Positions 8,147-17,754 are shown, numbered from the stretch's first letter. The stretch: 64,000 nucleotides of DNA from Polynucleobacter paneuropaeus (GCF_003261235.1 NZ_CP030085.1:310001-374000); one strand, 5' to 3'. Notes: generated from the sequence alone by a model not told the origin. Program-made: numbers and translations.

Positions 8147-9094
8147 CTAAACCAAGCCTTTAGGCAAAGAAAAGTTGATGTTCTCAGCGATACCTTTCAT
8201 GGGTAAGACCACACCTTTTGAAAGCGCTTTGATGGCTTTGATTACTTTTGCCGTTAATTCTTCGGGAGCTGATGCGCCAGCAGTGATGCCGATGTTGCGC
8301 ACTCCAGCAAACCACTCTGGTTTTATATCCAGGGGTTCATCTACTAAAAACGCAGGAACCTGCATCTTCAAAGACAATTCTTGAAGTCTTTTGGAGTTTG
8401 AGCTGTTTGGGCTGCCAACGACAATCACGATCTCAACTAAAGGCAGCATTGCTTTAACAGCATCCTGTCGATTTTGCGTGGCGTAACAAATATCCTGTTT
8501 CTTAGGCGCGTGAATATGCGGATATTTCTTGACCAGAGCGGCAGTGATTTCAGAGGTTTCGTCTACCGATAGGGTGGTTTGAGTAACAAAGGCGAGCAAT
8601 TCAGCTTCTTTAAAACTTAAGCCCTCTACATCAGCTACTTTTTCTATGAGGTGAACTGGAGCATCAATTTGTCCTATCGTGCCTTCAACCTCAGGATGTC
8701 CGAGGTGACCGATCATAATGATTTGATAACCACTTGCGTGCAAGCGAATGACCTCAGCATGCACTTTTGAAACTAAAGGGCAGGTTGCATCAAAAACTTT
8801 TAGATTGCGAAATTGAGCTTCATTTTTAACTGCTGTAGCTACACCATGTGCACTAAAGATCAGAATAGCTCCCTCTGGTGCCTCCGCTACGTCGTTAATA
8901 AAAATAACTCCCCTTGCCTGAAAATCTTTGACAACATAGGCATTGTGAATAATCTCATGCCTGACATAAATGGGGCTGCCATATTTCTTCAAGGCTTCTT
9001 CAACAATCGTGATGGCCCTCTCGACACCGGCACAAAAACCTCTGGGCTGGGCTAAAAAAATTTGTTTAGATTGATTGGCGTCTGAAGAAAGCAT
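8147..9094 (-). CDS. ispH: 4-hydroxy-3-methylbut-2-enyl diphosphate reductase
   Basis: The 315-residue protein has the [4Fe-4S] cysteines in 'QPRGFCAGV', 'DATCPLV' and 'DICYATQNRQ', plus 'RHEIIHN' and the 'TQTTLS' segment of IspH (LytB). It catalyses the last step of the MEP pathway, making IPP and DMAPP. Lying at the edge of the photosynthesis cluster, it may be a dedicated copy boosting isoprenoid supply for carotenoids and the phytyl tail; whether another ispH exists in the genome cannot be seen here. Length is normal. Confidence 0.95.
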   Translation of the reverse strand: MLSSDANQSKQIFLAQPRGFCAGVERAITIVEEALKKYGSPIYVRHEIIHNAYVVKDFQARGVIFINDVAEAPEGAILIFSAHGVATAVKNEAQFRNLKVFDATCPLVSKVHAEVIRLHASGYQIIMIGHLGHPEVEGTIGQIDAPVHLIEKVADVEGLSFKEAELLAFVTQTTLSVDETSEITAALVKKYPHIHAPKKQDICYATQNRQDAVKAMLPLVEIVIVVGSPNSSNSKRLQELSLKMQVPAFLVDEPLDIKPEWFAGVRNIGITAGASAPEELTAKVIKAIKALSKGVVLPMKGIAENINFSLPKGLV

Positions 9095-9264
9095 GGAGTG
9101 TTTAAAGTATGACTAGTGAGCTACCATCGGATTGCTGCTTAAAACATTAAGCCTAAATGCCAATAATTTTTTCGTTAACTAGTGTTTACTCTAATTATCG
9201 GTATAAACCCTTGGAGTCCATAGAGCACTGAACTCCTGAATTTATTCCCTAAGGGGATGCTCTG

Positions 9265-11037
9265 TTAGCGATCAGTAAACTGAAGTTTAGCTAAACGGGC
9301 ATAAAGCCCACTTCGTTGAATTAAATCAGCATGAGTACCGGTCTCAATGATCCGTCCATGTTCCAGTACGATAATTTTGTCCGCTTGCTTTACGGTGGAG
9401 AGTCGATGGGCAATCACAATAGTTGTCCTATGATCCATTGCTGCCTCAAGAGCCCGCTGTACAAGTAATTCCGACTCGGCATCTAAGGCGCTAGTAGCCT
9501 CGTCCAAGAGTAACAAGGCCGGATTTTTTAATAAGACTCTTGCAATTGCAATCCGCTGTTTTTGTCCTCCGGACAAGCGGATACCTCGATCACCTAAGAA
9601 GGTTTGATATCCCTCTGGTAGTTTGGAAATAAATTCATCCGCTATGGCGAGGCGAGCTGCAGCTAGAACTTCATCATCAGTCGCATTCATCCTGCCAAAA
9701 CGAATATTCTCCATGGCATTATCTGAAAAAATCACAATATCTTGGGGAACAACGCCGATCAACTTTCTTAGCGCTTCGAGCTCAAGCTTGCGAATATCGA
9801 TGCCATTGAAAAGAATTTCTCCGCTAATGGGGTCATAGAAGCGCTGTAATAGTTGAAAGAGCGTGGTCTTCCCTGCGCCTGATGGGCCTACGATAGCAAT
9901 TCTTTGACCGGGCTTAATCTCTAGAGATAGATCAGTCAAAACACTATTTTGATTCGATGGATAGTGAAAGTTCAGATTATCTATTTTCACTTCAATACCA
10001 GCTGCACTGACTTGGGGGATTGATTGCGCAATAGCAAGAGCTTGAACCGAAGACTGCACATTTAAGAGTTCTAGAAGGCGGTCGCTTGCACCAATCGCTC
10101 TTTGGGTATCGCCGATGACTTCAGAAATACCTGCTATCGCTCCCGCCACAATCACGGCATACAAAATGAACTGAGACAATTCTCCAGCAGTTATTTGATT
10201 GTCCATGACTGCATAAGCACCAAGCCACAGCACCAAGATAATGCTAGTAAAGCCAAATAATATGGCTACGAATGTAAGTAATGCTCTTGCCCGTGTGCGA
10301 GTAATGGCTGCATCAAGAGCAGTATGAATGGATTGATTAAAGCGCTTAATTTCAATGTTCTCATTAGTAAATGATTGAATTGTCGGTATCGCATTTAATT
10401 TTTCACTAGCCAAGGCAGAGGCATTCGCAATCTTATCTTGTGAGTTTCGAGAAAGCTTTCTGACTCGTCTACCCATGATCACGGTTGGAATGATGGTGAG
10501 TAATAGGGTGGCAAAAATCAGTACTGATAATTTAGGGCTGGTAATAAACATCATGACCAAGCCGCCTGCCAGTAAAAGAAGATTTCTGATGGCCATTGAA
10601 ACGCTGGTTCCAATGAGTGTCTGGATCAGCACCGTATCCGTATTTAAGCGTGAAAGTATTTCACCGCTATGAGTGAACTCGAAGAACTCTGGGCTCTGCT
10701 TGATAACGTGGCTATAAACTGCGGAGCGAATATCAGTCGTAATTTTTTCGCCTAACCAGGACACCATATAAAAACGCAGAGACGTTCCTAAGGCCACTAA
10801 GCCAGCAACAACAAATAGCGTTAAAAAAGTAGTGTTGATTTGGTTGCCGCTGTTGGTATTAAATCCCAAATCGATAATTTGTCTAAAAGAGAAGGGGACA
10901 GCCAAGGTTGCGCTTGCAGCAAGTACTAGACTGAAGATGGCCAATACAAATTGTTTTTTATATGGCTTTAAAAAAGGGAGTAGCGCTGCTAGGGTGCGAA
11001 ATCCACCGGGACTTGTTTTGTTGCTCTGCTTGGTCAT
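9265..11037 (-). CDS. ABC exporter, fused permease-ATPase (MsbA/lipid exporter type)
   Basis: The 590-residue half-transporter has six transmembrane segments in residues about 25-320 and an ATPase domain with Walker A 'GPSGAGKTTL', signature 'LSGGQKQR' and Walker B 'LLLLDEATSALD', followed by the 'AHRLSTV' switch. It should homodimerise in the inner membrane. The family includes MsbA lipid A flippases and drug exporters; substrate not predictable. It lies upstream of ispH on the same strand with a 170-base gap. Confidence 0.88.
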   Translation of the reverse strand: MTKQSNKTSPGGFRTLAALLPFLKPYKKQFVLAIFSLVLAASATLAVPFSFRQIIDLGFNTNSGNQINTTFLTLFVVAGLVALGTSLRFYMVSWLGEKITTDIRSAVYSHVIKQSPEFFEFTHSGEILSRLNTDTVLIQTLIGTSVSMAIRNLLLLAGGLVMMFITSPKLSVLIFATLLLTIIPTVIMGRRVRKLSRNSQDKIANASALASEKLNAIPTIQSFTNENIEIKRFNQSIHTALDAAITRTRARALLTFVAILFGFTSIILVLWLGAYAVMDNQITAGELSQFILYAVIVAGAIAGISEVIGDTQRAIGASDRLLELLNVQSSVQALAIAQSIPQVSAAGIEVKIDNLNFHYPSNQNSVLTDLSLEIKPGQRIAIVGPSGAGKTTLFQLLQRFYDPISGEILFNGIDIRKLELEALRKLIGVVPQDIVIFSDNAMENIRFGRMNATDDEVLAAARLAIADEFISKLPEGYQTFLGDRGIRLSGGQKQRIAIARVLLKNPALLLLDEATSALDAESELLVQRALEAAMDHRTTIVIAHRLSTVKQADKIIVLEHGRIIETGTHADLIQRSGLYARLAKLQFTDR

Positions 11038-11109
11038 TGAATAATCCCTAATAATTATCTATGATAGTTCACTTAGATTGGATTAAATTTTTTTAGTGAC
11101 TACAGGAAG

Positions 11110-11361
11110 ATGGCAGGCGAAAGCTCCGTAACTCATAAAGCACCCCTCTATAAAAGAAGCCCTTGGCTACCCCGTGGTCAAGTGCGCAGGCTCATTTTTC
11201 TGGGGCTCATTACATTGACTGCCTATGGATCTACTAGGCATTGGTTCTTCTATATCTTGTTGCTTATTTCAATTATTGCCCTCTCTCCCAAGGTATTACT
11301 AGCCACCGCTTATTACTACGGAAGATCTGCATTATTTCTTGGCCAGCTCTTTAGTAAATGA
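11110..11361 (+). CDS. Small membrane protein (83 aa), unknown
   Basis: A basic N-terminal half (KAPLYKRSPWLPRGQVRR) precedes one long or two short hydrophobic segments ('LIFLGLITLTAYGS', 'WFFYILLLISIIAL'). The stop overlaps the ATG of the following epimerase gene (ATGA at 11358-11361), so the two are translationally coupled and probably real partners. No family recognised; start ATG 11110 follows AGGAAG. Confidence 0.6.
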   Translation: MAGESSVTHKAPLYKRSPWLPRGQVRRLIFLGLITLTAYGSTRHWFFYILLLISIIALSPKVLLATAYYYGRSALFLGQLFSK

Positions 11362-12335
11362 AGATCTTTTTGACTGGGGCTAGTGGTTTTGTAGGCAGTC
11401 ATTTGATTGACTCTTTGATCGCGGAGGGTCATGAGCTTGTATGTCACTTTCGTACACCGCAAGCTATCGATATTCAATCTCACTCTAATACTGCGGTTTG
11501 GTCGGGAAGCCTGAATGATGTGGAAAGCTTATCCAAGAGACTGCAGGGTTTGGATGCCGTAATTCATTGCGCAGCAGAGATGAAGCTTTGGGATTCAGAA
11601 AAAGCATTATTAGAGACTAATGTTTTCATGACAAAAAATATTCTAGAGTCAGCAAAGCAGGCTGGGATTAAGAAGTTCATTTACATGAGTGATGCCTCGA
11701 TTGCTAAAAATCCATTGGGACAAAATCTGAATATTTCAGAATCTCGAGCTTTGCCACTATTAAAGGACTTTCCTTACAGTCATAGCAAGTCCCAAGCAGA
11801 GCAGTTAGTCCTTCACGCTGGGAATGAAGCACTTCAAACAATTAGCCTCAGGCCTTCTTCTGTCTGGGGCAAAGGTGATATCGTTGATCGACTCTTGGGC
11901 AGAGCTGCTGATCTCAATAAATTTGGCTGGTTTGATCAAGGGGATTATCTCTTCTCAACTTGCTACATTAAAAATCTTTGTGAAGCGATGAATAAGTCGC
12001 TGTTGTCGGATTCAAACCAAGAAAGTTTTTTTATCAGCGATGGACCGCCAATGCGGTTTAGGCAATGGATGAGCATGAGACTGAAGGCGGGTAAGTACAA
12101 GGTGCCAACCCTATCTATACCCCGTTCCTTTGCCCGACCCCTTGCACGTTTTACAGAAAATGGCTGGAAATACTTGCCGCTTCGCGGTGAGCCTCCCTTA
12201 ATTAGAGAAATGGTTCACTTAATGGCGCATCCTTTTTCTGTCTCTATTCAAAAGGCTAGAGATCAATTAGCATATGAGGCGCCTTACACCATAGAAGACG
12301 GCTTGCTTGAGGTAGAGAAATCTACTAATAGATAG
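11358..12335 (+). CDS. NAD(P)-dependent epimerase/dehydratase (extended SDR)
   Basis: 325 residues beginning MKIFLTGASGFVGSHLI, the GxxGxxG dinucleotide motif. It continues with the 'YSHSKSQAEQ' YxxxK catalytic pair near residue 140, and 'LRPSSVWGKGD', typical of extended SDRs related to 3-beta-hydroxysteroid dehydrogenases and sugar or isoprenoid reductases. Substrate unknown. Coupled to the small membrane ORF upstream; it may act on a lipid or quinone-like compound, but this is only inference. Confidence 0.8.
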   Translation: MKIFLTGASGFVGSHLIDSLIAEGHELVCHFRTPQAIDIQSHSNTAVWSGSLNDVESLSKRLQGLDAVIHCAAEMKLWDSEKALLETNVFMTKNILESAKQAGIKKFIYMSDASIAKNPLGQNLNISESRALPLLKDFPYSHSKSQAEQLVLHAGNEALQTISLRPSSVWGKGDIVDRLLGRAADLNKFGWFDQGDYLFSTCYIKNLCEAMNKSLLSDSNQESFFISDGPPMRFRQWMSMRLKAGKYKVPTLSIPRSFARPLARFTENGWKYLPLRGEPPLIREMVHLMAHPFSVSIQKARDQLAYEAPYTIEDGLLEVEKSTNR

Positions 12336-12419
12336 AGGGTATTCCCTAGTCATATTGACTCGATTAATAACGCAGTTTAAAGTTTTCATGAATTGGCAAA
12401 ACTTGAAAGGATGCAGAGT

Positions 12420-12623
12420 ATGTTTAAATTTCACGACATGAGAGACCGGATTTCCAAGATAGCGGGATTTTTTGGAATGGTGGTCAGCATTACCGTTGCC
12501 TTCTATCTAATCTTCCCTGCTGGACAGACCCAATCTAAATTTGCCATGTTTTTAGTGTCCCTAGGCATTGGGATTGCTCTGAGTGTTCTGACATTCAAGG
12601 CATTACTAAAGTCGCAAAGATAA
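12420..12623 (+). CDS. Small two-span membrane protein (67 aa), unknown
   Basis: ATG 12420 is chosen because AAAGGA ends nine bases upstream; an in-frame start at 12393 would lack a ribosome site. The product MFKFHDMRDRISKIAGFF... has two hydrophobic segments ('MVVSITVAFYLIF', 'FAMFLVSLGIGIALSVLTF') and a basic end. Not recognised. A strong terminator follows 20 bases after the stop, separating it from bchN. Confidence 0.55.
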   Translation: MFKFHDMRDRISKIAGFFGMVVSITVAFYLIFPAGQTQSKFAMFLVSLGIGIALSVLTFKALLKSQR

Positions 12624-12642
12624 GCCTTTACTCTTGGTTAGT

Positions 12643-12678
12643 AAAAAACCCCAAATGCTCCAGTATTTGGGGTTTTTT
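12643..12678 (+). terminator. Rho-independent terminator
   Basis: Perfect 14-bp stem (A6 C4 AAAT paired with ATTTGGGG T6, arms 12643-12656 and 12665-12678) with an 8-base loop and a T-run on both strands. It ends the ispH-side small genes and insulates the bchNBL promoter. Confidence 0.9.
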
Positions 12679-12768
12679 CATTGGATTTGTGAATAAGTCA
12701 TTTCTTGATCTTGGTCAATTGATGGGTATAAACACTTATATCTAATAGCTCTTAAGAAGCTTTTATTG

Positions 12769-12786
12769 TGTAAGATTATTGTTACA
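12769..12786. promoter_or_regulatory. PpsR/CrtJ operator upstream of bchN
   Basis: Exact TGT-N12-ACA palindrome (TGTAA...TTACA), about 110 bases upstream of the bchN start. This is the consensus of PpsR/CrtJ, whose gene lies at 43378-44793. Confidence 0.8.
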
Positions 12787-12894
12787 TTTAAATGAGTAAG
12801 TATTTTCTTGCTGCCTGACCCTTTTTGAAATTAATCCCATGATTCACAGCTTTAATCTTCAATTCAAGTCGTATATCAACTCTAGGGGCCAGAA

Positions 12895-14178
12895 TTGAAT
12901 TCTGTAACCCAGGAAGTGAAGATAGATTTCCAGCCCTTAAAAGAGCGTGGGCAAAGAGAGGTATTCTGCGGACTCACTGGGATTATCTGGCTTCATCGAA
13001 AAATTCAAGATGCCTTTTTTCTGGTGGTCGGCTCTCGTACCTGCGCTCACTTGATTCAATCTGCAGCAGGTGTGATGATTTTCGCAGAGCCCCGTTTTGC
13101 AACTGCCATTATTGATGATCGTGATTTAGCCGGCCTTGCAGATGCAAATGATGAATTGGATAAGGTGGTAAAGCAATTACTTGAGCGTCGTCCAGATATC
13201 AAACTCTTGTTCTTGGTGGGCTCATGTCCTTCTGAAGTGATTAAGCTGGATTTATCAAGGGCGGCACAACGCCTAGGCAAAACATTTGCCCCGAATGTGC
13301 GCATTCTGAATTACTCTGGCAGCGGCATTGAAACAACCTTTACCCAAGGCGAAGATGCTTGTTTGGCTGCGCTAGTGCAGGATTTGCCTAAATCTAATCA
13401 ATCCGATGAGGTTGAGCTATTGGTGGTCGGTTGCTTGGCTGATGTTGTTGAGGATCAATTTCATCGCATCTTTAAAGATCTGGGTTTAAAGTCTTTTGCT
13501 TTTTTCCCGCCACGCGAATCCACTCAAAGAATCGTTGTCGGCCCAAAGACCAAATATTTATTGGCCCAGCCATTTCTGACGGATACCGCCAGGTTCCTGG
13601 AGAACATGGGGGCTCAAAGAATTTCTGCGCCTTTTCCGTTGGGAGTGGAAGGAACGGAAAAATGGTTCTCTGCCGCAGCTAAGGCCTTGAATGTTTCTCC
13701 CGAGGTATTTGAAAAAGTCATTGCTCCACAGCGAGATCGCGCCAATAAGTCACTTGAGCCGCATCGTGAAGTATTGCAAGGTAAATCTATTTTCTTCTTC
13801 CCTGACTCTCAGTTGGAGATACCGTTAGCGCGTTATTTAAATAGAGAGCTGGGCATGAATTTGATGGAGGTTGGCGTTCCTTATTTGCATCGCCAGCACA
13901 TGGCAGAAGAGTTGGCAATGTTAGACCCCAAGACTCAATTGTCCGAAGGTCAAAATGTAGAGAATCAATTAGATCGTTGTCGTGCGCAACAACCAGACAT
14001 GGTGGTATGTGGCCTGGGACTGGCGAATCCATTAGAGGCTGAGGGCTTTACGACTAAGTGGTCTATCGAGCTTGTCTTCACGCCGATTCAAGGATTCAAC
14101 CAAGCTGCTGATCTAGCAGAGTTGTTTGCTCGACCCTTAACGAGAAAAGCGAAGCTCATGATGACGGAGGCTGCATGA
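12895..14178 (+). CDS. bchN: Dark protochlorophyllide reductase subunit N
   Basis: The 427-residue protein is the NifD-like subunit of light-independent protochlorophyllide reductase (DPOR), which with BchB reduces ring D of protochlorophyllide. The three N-side FeS cysteines are visible in 'REVFCGLTG', 'VGSRTCAHL' and 'VGSCPSEV'. It starts at TTG 12895, six bases after AGGGG; no better start is visible before the conserved region. The stop overlaps the bchB ATG. A PpsR operator lies upstream. Length matches the family. Confidence 0.95.
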   Translation: MNSVTQEVKIDFQPLKERGQREVFCGLTGIIWLHRKIQDAFFLVVGSRTCAHLIQSAAGVMIFAEPRFATAIIDDRDLAGLADANDELDKVVKQLLERRPDIKLLFLVGSCPSEVIKLDLSRAAQRLGKTFAPNVRILNYSGSGIETTFTQGEDACLAALVQDLPKSNQSDEVELLVVGCLADVVEDQFHRIFKDLGLKSFAFFPPRESTQRIVVGPKTKYLLAQPFLTDTARFLENMGAQRISAPFPLGVEGTEKWFSAAAKALNVSPEVFEKVIAPQRDRANKSLEPHREVLQGKSIFFFPDSQLEIPLARYLNRELGMNLMEVGVPYLHRQHMAEELAMLDPKTQLSEGQNVENQLDRCRAQQPDMVVCGLGLANPLEAEGFTTKWSIELVFTPIQGFNQAADLAELFARPLTRKAKLMMTEAA

Positions 14179-15743
14179 AGTTAACCCTCTGGACTTATGA
14201 GGGTCCGCCACATGTGGGCGCCATGCGGATTGCTACTGCAATGGAGAAAGTGCATTACGTGCTACATGCTCCGCAAGGCGATACCTATGCGGATCTCTTG
14301 TTCACCATGATTGAGCGGATGAAAAAGCGGCCGCCAGTGACCTATACGACTTTTCAGGCACGTGATTTAGGTAGCGACACTGCAGAGTTATTTAAAGATG
14401 CTGCGAAGACAGCGTACGCCCGTTTTAAACCCGATTTATTAATGGTAGGGGCTTCTTGTACGGCCGAACTCATTCAAGATGATCCAGGTGGCTTGGCTGC
14501 TGCCCTGGATTTACCAGTTCCGATATTGCCGCTTGAATTACCGGCATATCAAAAGAAGGAGAACTGGGGTGCAGCAGAGACTTTTTATCAAATGGTCCGT
14601 TTGTTGGGACAGTCTTTTATTTTGGCGCCAGGACAACAACGCCCAGCCCGTGCATCGGGTGCAAAGCCTAGTTGTAATATTTTGGGTCCTACTGCTTTGG
14701 GTTTTCGTCATCGCGATGACGTTGAAGAAATTTCACGCTTATTACGTGACTTAGGTATTGAGATCAATGTGGTTGCGCCACTAGGTGCGGATCCAGCGGA
14801 TATTGCTCGTTTACATGAGGCAGACTTTAATGTGAATTTATATCCAGAGACTGCAAACACTGCAGCAACCTGGATGAGTAGAAGCTTTGGTCAGCCTTCA
14901 ACTAAAACTATTCCGATTGGATTTAAAGGTACTAAAGCGTTCATAGCTGAAGTCTGCCAGTTAGCAGGTATTGAATGCGATGTCGAAAAATTAAGCCAAT
15001 CGTCTAAAGCGCGTTGGTATGCCTTATCTGTAGACTCAACCTATCTCACCAATAAACGCGTATTTATATTTGGTGATGCCACCCATGCAATTGCAGCGGC
15101 AAAAGTAGCGGCTCATGAAATGGGTTTCAAAGTAGTTGGATTGGGAACTTATAGCCGTGAATTGGCTCGTGAAGTGCGTGAGGCAGCTGCTGAGCTTGGG
15201 CTTGAAGCAATCATTACGGATGACTATTTAGAAGTTGAAGAAAAGATTACTGAGCTTCAACCAGAGTTAATCCTGGGTACCCAGATGGAACGCCATATTG
15301 CTAAGCGCTTGAAAATACCTTGTGCAGTGATTTCTTCTCCAGTGCACGTGCAAGACTTTCCATCTCGTTACTCGCCGCAAATGGGCTTTGAGGGTGCATG
15401 TGTGTTATTTGATTCTTGGGTCCATCCTCTCATGATGGGTCTGGAAGAGCATTTAATTGGCATGTTCAAGGGAGATTTTGAATTTCATGACGGCGCTATG
15501 CCATCACATCTGGGTCATGCCACAGCTCCTGCTAAAGAAAGCTCAGACAAACCACCCGCTATGGCCGCCTCTAAAAATGGATCACCTGCCTGGGAAACTG
15601 ACGCAGAAAAAGAGCTCAATAAGATTCCCTTTTTTGTCAGAGGTAAAGCCAGGAGAAATACAGAGCGTTATGCAGTAGAGCAGGGACTAGTAAGTATTAC
15701 ATTAGAAACTTTGTATGATGCAAAGGCACATTTTAGAAGTTAA
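14175..15743 (+). CDS. bchB: Dark protochlorophyllide reductase subunit B
   Basis: 522 residues. Subunit B donates the fourth cluster contact (Asp in 'HAPQGDTYADL') and a Cys ('MVGASCTAEL') to the NB-protein and shapes the substrate site. The C-terminal DPOR-specific domain follows a low-complexity linker near residues 450-480 and ends 'VRGKARRNTERYAVEQG', the helix-rich tail that closes the pocket. It overlaps bchN by four bases and is followed by bchL after 39 bases. Confidence 0.96.
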   Translation: MKLTLWTYEGPPHVGAMRIATAMEKVHYVLHAPQGDTYADLLFTMIERMKKRPPVTYTTFQARDLGSDTAELFKDAAKTAYARFKPDLLMVGASCTAELIQDDPGGLAAALDLPVPILPLELPAYQKKENWGAAETFYQMVRLLGQSFILAPGQQRPARASGAKPSCNILGPTALGFRHRDDVEEISRLLRDLGIEINVVAPLGADPADIARLHEADFNVNLYPETANTAATWMSRSFGQPSTKTIPIGFKGTKAFIAEVCQLAGIECDVEKLSQSSKARWYALSVDSTYLTNKRVFIFGDATHAIAAAKVAAHEMGFKVVGLGTYSRELAREVREAAAELGLEAIITDDYLEVEEKITELQPELILGTQMERHIAKRLKIPCAVISSPVHVQDFPSRYSPQMGFEGACVLFDSWVHPLMMGLEEHLIGMFKGDFEFHDGAMPSHLGHATAPAKESSDKPPAMAASKNGSPAWETDAEKELNKIPFFVRGKARRNTERYAVEQGLVSITLETLYDAKAHFRS

Positions 15744-15782
15744 ATATCGACCCCGTGTCGAGAAGAGTGAAGGTTAGAGAGA

Positions 15783-16688
15783 ATGAAAGCAATCAACATA
15801 CCTGTTTCAGATTTTCGCAGCGCTCCACCTGATGGCGAGGGTAGTCTTCAGGTTCAACTCGATCCCAATTTGAAAATTGGTAAGGCTAAAGTATTTGCAA
15901 TCTATGGCAAAGGCGGTATCGGTAAGAGCACAACCTCATCAAACCTGTCAGTCGCTTTTTCAAAATTAGGAAAGCGGGTTATCCAGATTGGTTGCGATCC
16001 TAAGCATGACTCGACATTTACTCTGACCAAAAAACTGATGCCTACGGTAATCGACGTACTTGAGAAGGTGGACTTTCATTCTGAAGAGTTACGTGTTGAA
16101 GACTTTGTTTACGAGGGTTACAACGGCGTGATGTGTGTAGAGGCAGGTGGTCCGCCAGCTGGCACGGGTTGTGGTGGTTATGTTGTCGGTCAAACAGTGA
16201 AACTCCTAAAAGAACACCATTTGCTAGACGACACCGATGTCGTGATTTTTGATGTTTTAGGTGACGTGGTGTGCGGTGGCTTTGCTGCACCATTGCAGCA
16301 TGCTGACCGTGCGTTGATTGTCACTGCCAATGACTTTGATTCTATCTTTGCAATGAATCGTATTATTCAAGCAATTGGTGCGAAGGCCAAAAACTATAAC
16401 GTGCGATTAGGTGGTGTGATTGCTAATCGCAGCAAAGATACTGATCAAATTGATAAATTTAATTCGCAAGTTGGATTAAAGACGATGGCGCACTTTCCTG
16501 ATTTGGATGTGATTCGTCGTAGTCGTTTGAAGAAATCGACTTTATTTGAAATGGAGTACTCTCCAGAGCTTGAACTCGTTCAGCAAGAGTACATGCGTTT
16601 AGCTGCCGCACTTTGGCTCGGGGCAGACCCATTACCTTCGATACCTATGAAGGACAGGGATATATTTGATCTGCTTGGTTTTGATTAA
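15783..16688 (+). CDS. bchL: Dark protochlorophyllide reductase iron protein
   Basis: 301-residue NifH-like ATPase that feeds electrons from ferredoxin to BchNB. The P-loop 'YGKGGIGKSTTS', the bridging [4Fe-4S] cysteines in 'GTGCGGYVVGQ' and 'DVLGDVVCGGF', and the C-terminal 'DRDIFDLLGFD' are typical. It is oxygen-sensitive like nitrogenase iron protein, which makes the neighbouring LPOR gene meaningful. It has a 30-residue N-terminal extension before the P-loop, as in other BchL proteins. Confidence 0.97.
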   Translation: MKAINIPVSDFRSAPPDGEGSLQVQLDPNLKIGKAKVFAIYGKGGIGKSTTSSNLSVAFSKLGKRVIQIGCDPKHDSTFTLTKKLMPTVIDVLEKVDFHSEELRVEDFVYEGYNGVMCVEAGGPPAGTGCGGYVVGQTVKLLKEHHLLDDTDVVIFDVLGDVVCGGFAAPLQHADRALIVTANDFDSIFAMNRIIQAIGAKAKNYNVRLGGVIANRSKDTDQIDKFNSQVGLKTMAHFPDLDVIRRSRLKKSTLFEMEYSPELELVQQEYMRLAAALWLGADPLPSIPMKDRDIFDLLGFD

Positions 16689-16709
16689 GTGGCCTAGTTG
16701 GCCGCTTAA
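16685..16709. terminator. Hairpin between convergent bchL and LPOR genes
   Basis: TTAAGTGGCC (16685-16694) pairs with GGCCGCTTAA (16700-16709) with one G-T pair and a five-base loop. It overlaps the bchL stop and abuts the LPOR stop, so it could end transcription from both sides, although the T-run is short. Confidence 0.55.
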
Positions 16710-17693
16710 TTAATCGCTCGGCATGCCAACGAGCTTGGCGGTAATTTCCCAGAGATCCTTGCTCAGTTTTTCACTCTTGGCTTTCATGGAGAGCTCTTGG
16801 GCAAAGGGCTCCCTAATTGCAGAGTTACGATTACCCCAACTCCAGTGAACGCCGGATTGGGTAAAGCGTAGATCCGCTACTACCTGAGCAACACGCTCGC
16901 CAGCAAGTTCTTGGCTCACAAAACCTTTGGTAATGTTTTTCTGAAACCAAGGAAATATTTTCTGGAAGAGTGGGGGCGTATCTCGAAAAAGTGCCGTTTC
17001 AGCTACGCATCCAGGATATAAAGTGTTGAAGATGATGCCAGTACTGGCGTGATATCTTTTTTGTAACTCTCGATTCATGACCATATTGCACAACTTACTA
17101 TCTTTATAGGCTTTGCCTGGCTTAAAGGGCTTGCCATTAATCATGGCAACAGGTGCTTTAAATCCAGCCATGAGACCTTCTAGTGCACCAATATCTGCAG
17201 GGGCTGGAATCGGAACTTTGCCTCCGAATTCTTCTGAGTTTGCCGTCACGGTTCCCAAGGTTATGAGGCGAGCATGCTCACCTTTTGCTGCCGTTTGCTT
17301 CAGATTTTCAAGCAGCATTCTGCTTAAGACATAGTGCCCAAAGTAATTCGTTGCTACGCTGATCTCAAATCCCTGGGGCGAGCGTGCTGGTTCTTTTAGG
17401 AGTGGTAAGTAGGTTGCGGCATTGCAGAGCAAGGCATTGAGTTTTTGACCGCCATCATTAAAGCGCTTTACAAATGCATGAACGCTATCCAGATTACCTA
17501 AATCCAATTGCCAGATTTCATATTGGCTTGAGTCAAATTGATGGGCTTTGGCAACCAACTCCATTTTTTGGGGATCTCGGACGGCCAGTATCAGTCGCCA
17601 GTTTCGAGCCAGCAGTGCTTTTGCGGTATATAAACCAACGCCGGATGAGGATCCAGTAATAATTGCAAGCGGTTGAGTTGTGGTTGAAGTCAT
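16710..17693 (-). CDS. por: Light-dependent protochlorophyllide oxidoreductase (LPOR)
   Basis: 327 residues closely resembling cyanobacterial and plant LPOR. Visible are 'ITGSSSGVGLYTAKAL' (NADPH-binding TGxxxGxG), 'LCNAA', 'SVATNYFGHYVL', 'TLGTVTANS', the catalytic pair in 'AYKDSKLCNM' (Tyr and Lys), the conserved Cys in 'NTLYPGCVA' and the LPOR-specific 'FPWFQKNITKGFVSQELAGERVA' region followed by 'SGVHWSWGN'. It reduces protochlorophyllide with NADPH in light and tolerates oxygen, complementing BchNBL. LPOR genes are known in a few aerobic anoxygenic phototrophs (Dinoroseobacter shibae was the first described), presumably by transfer from cyanobacteria. It is transcribed convergently to bchL. 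Confidence 0.95.
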   Translation of the reverse strand: MTSTTTQPLAIITGSSSGVGLYTAKALLARNWRLILAVRDPQKMELVAKAHQFDSSQYEIWQLDLGNLDSVHAFVKRFNDGGQKLNALLCNAATYLPLLKEPARSPQGFEISVATNYFGHYVLSRMLLENLKQTAAKGEHARLITLGTVTANSEEFGGKVPIPAPADIGALEGLMAGFKAPVAMINGKPFKPGKAYKDSKLCNMVMNRELQKRYHASTGIIFNTLYPGCVAETALFRDTPPLFQKIFPWFQKNITKGFVSQELAGERVAQVVADLRFTQSGVHWSWGNRNSAIREPFAQELSMKAKSEKLSKDLWEITAKLVGMPSD

Positions 17694-17754
17694 TTTTCTA
17701 TTACAGTCTTAGTTTTAGTAATAATGAATTATTGTCATTTTAAGGCTAGACGCA

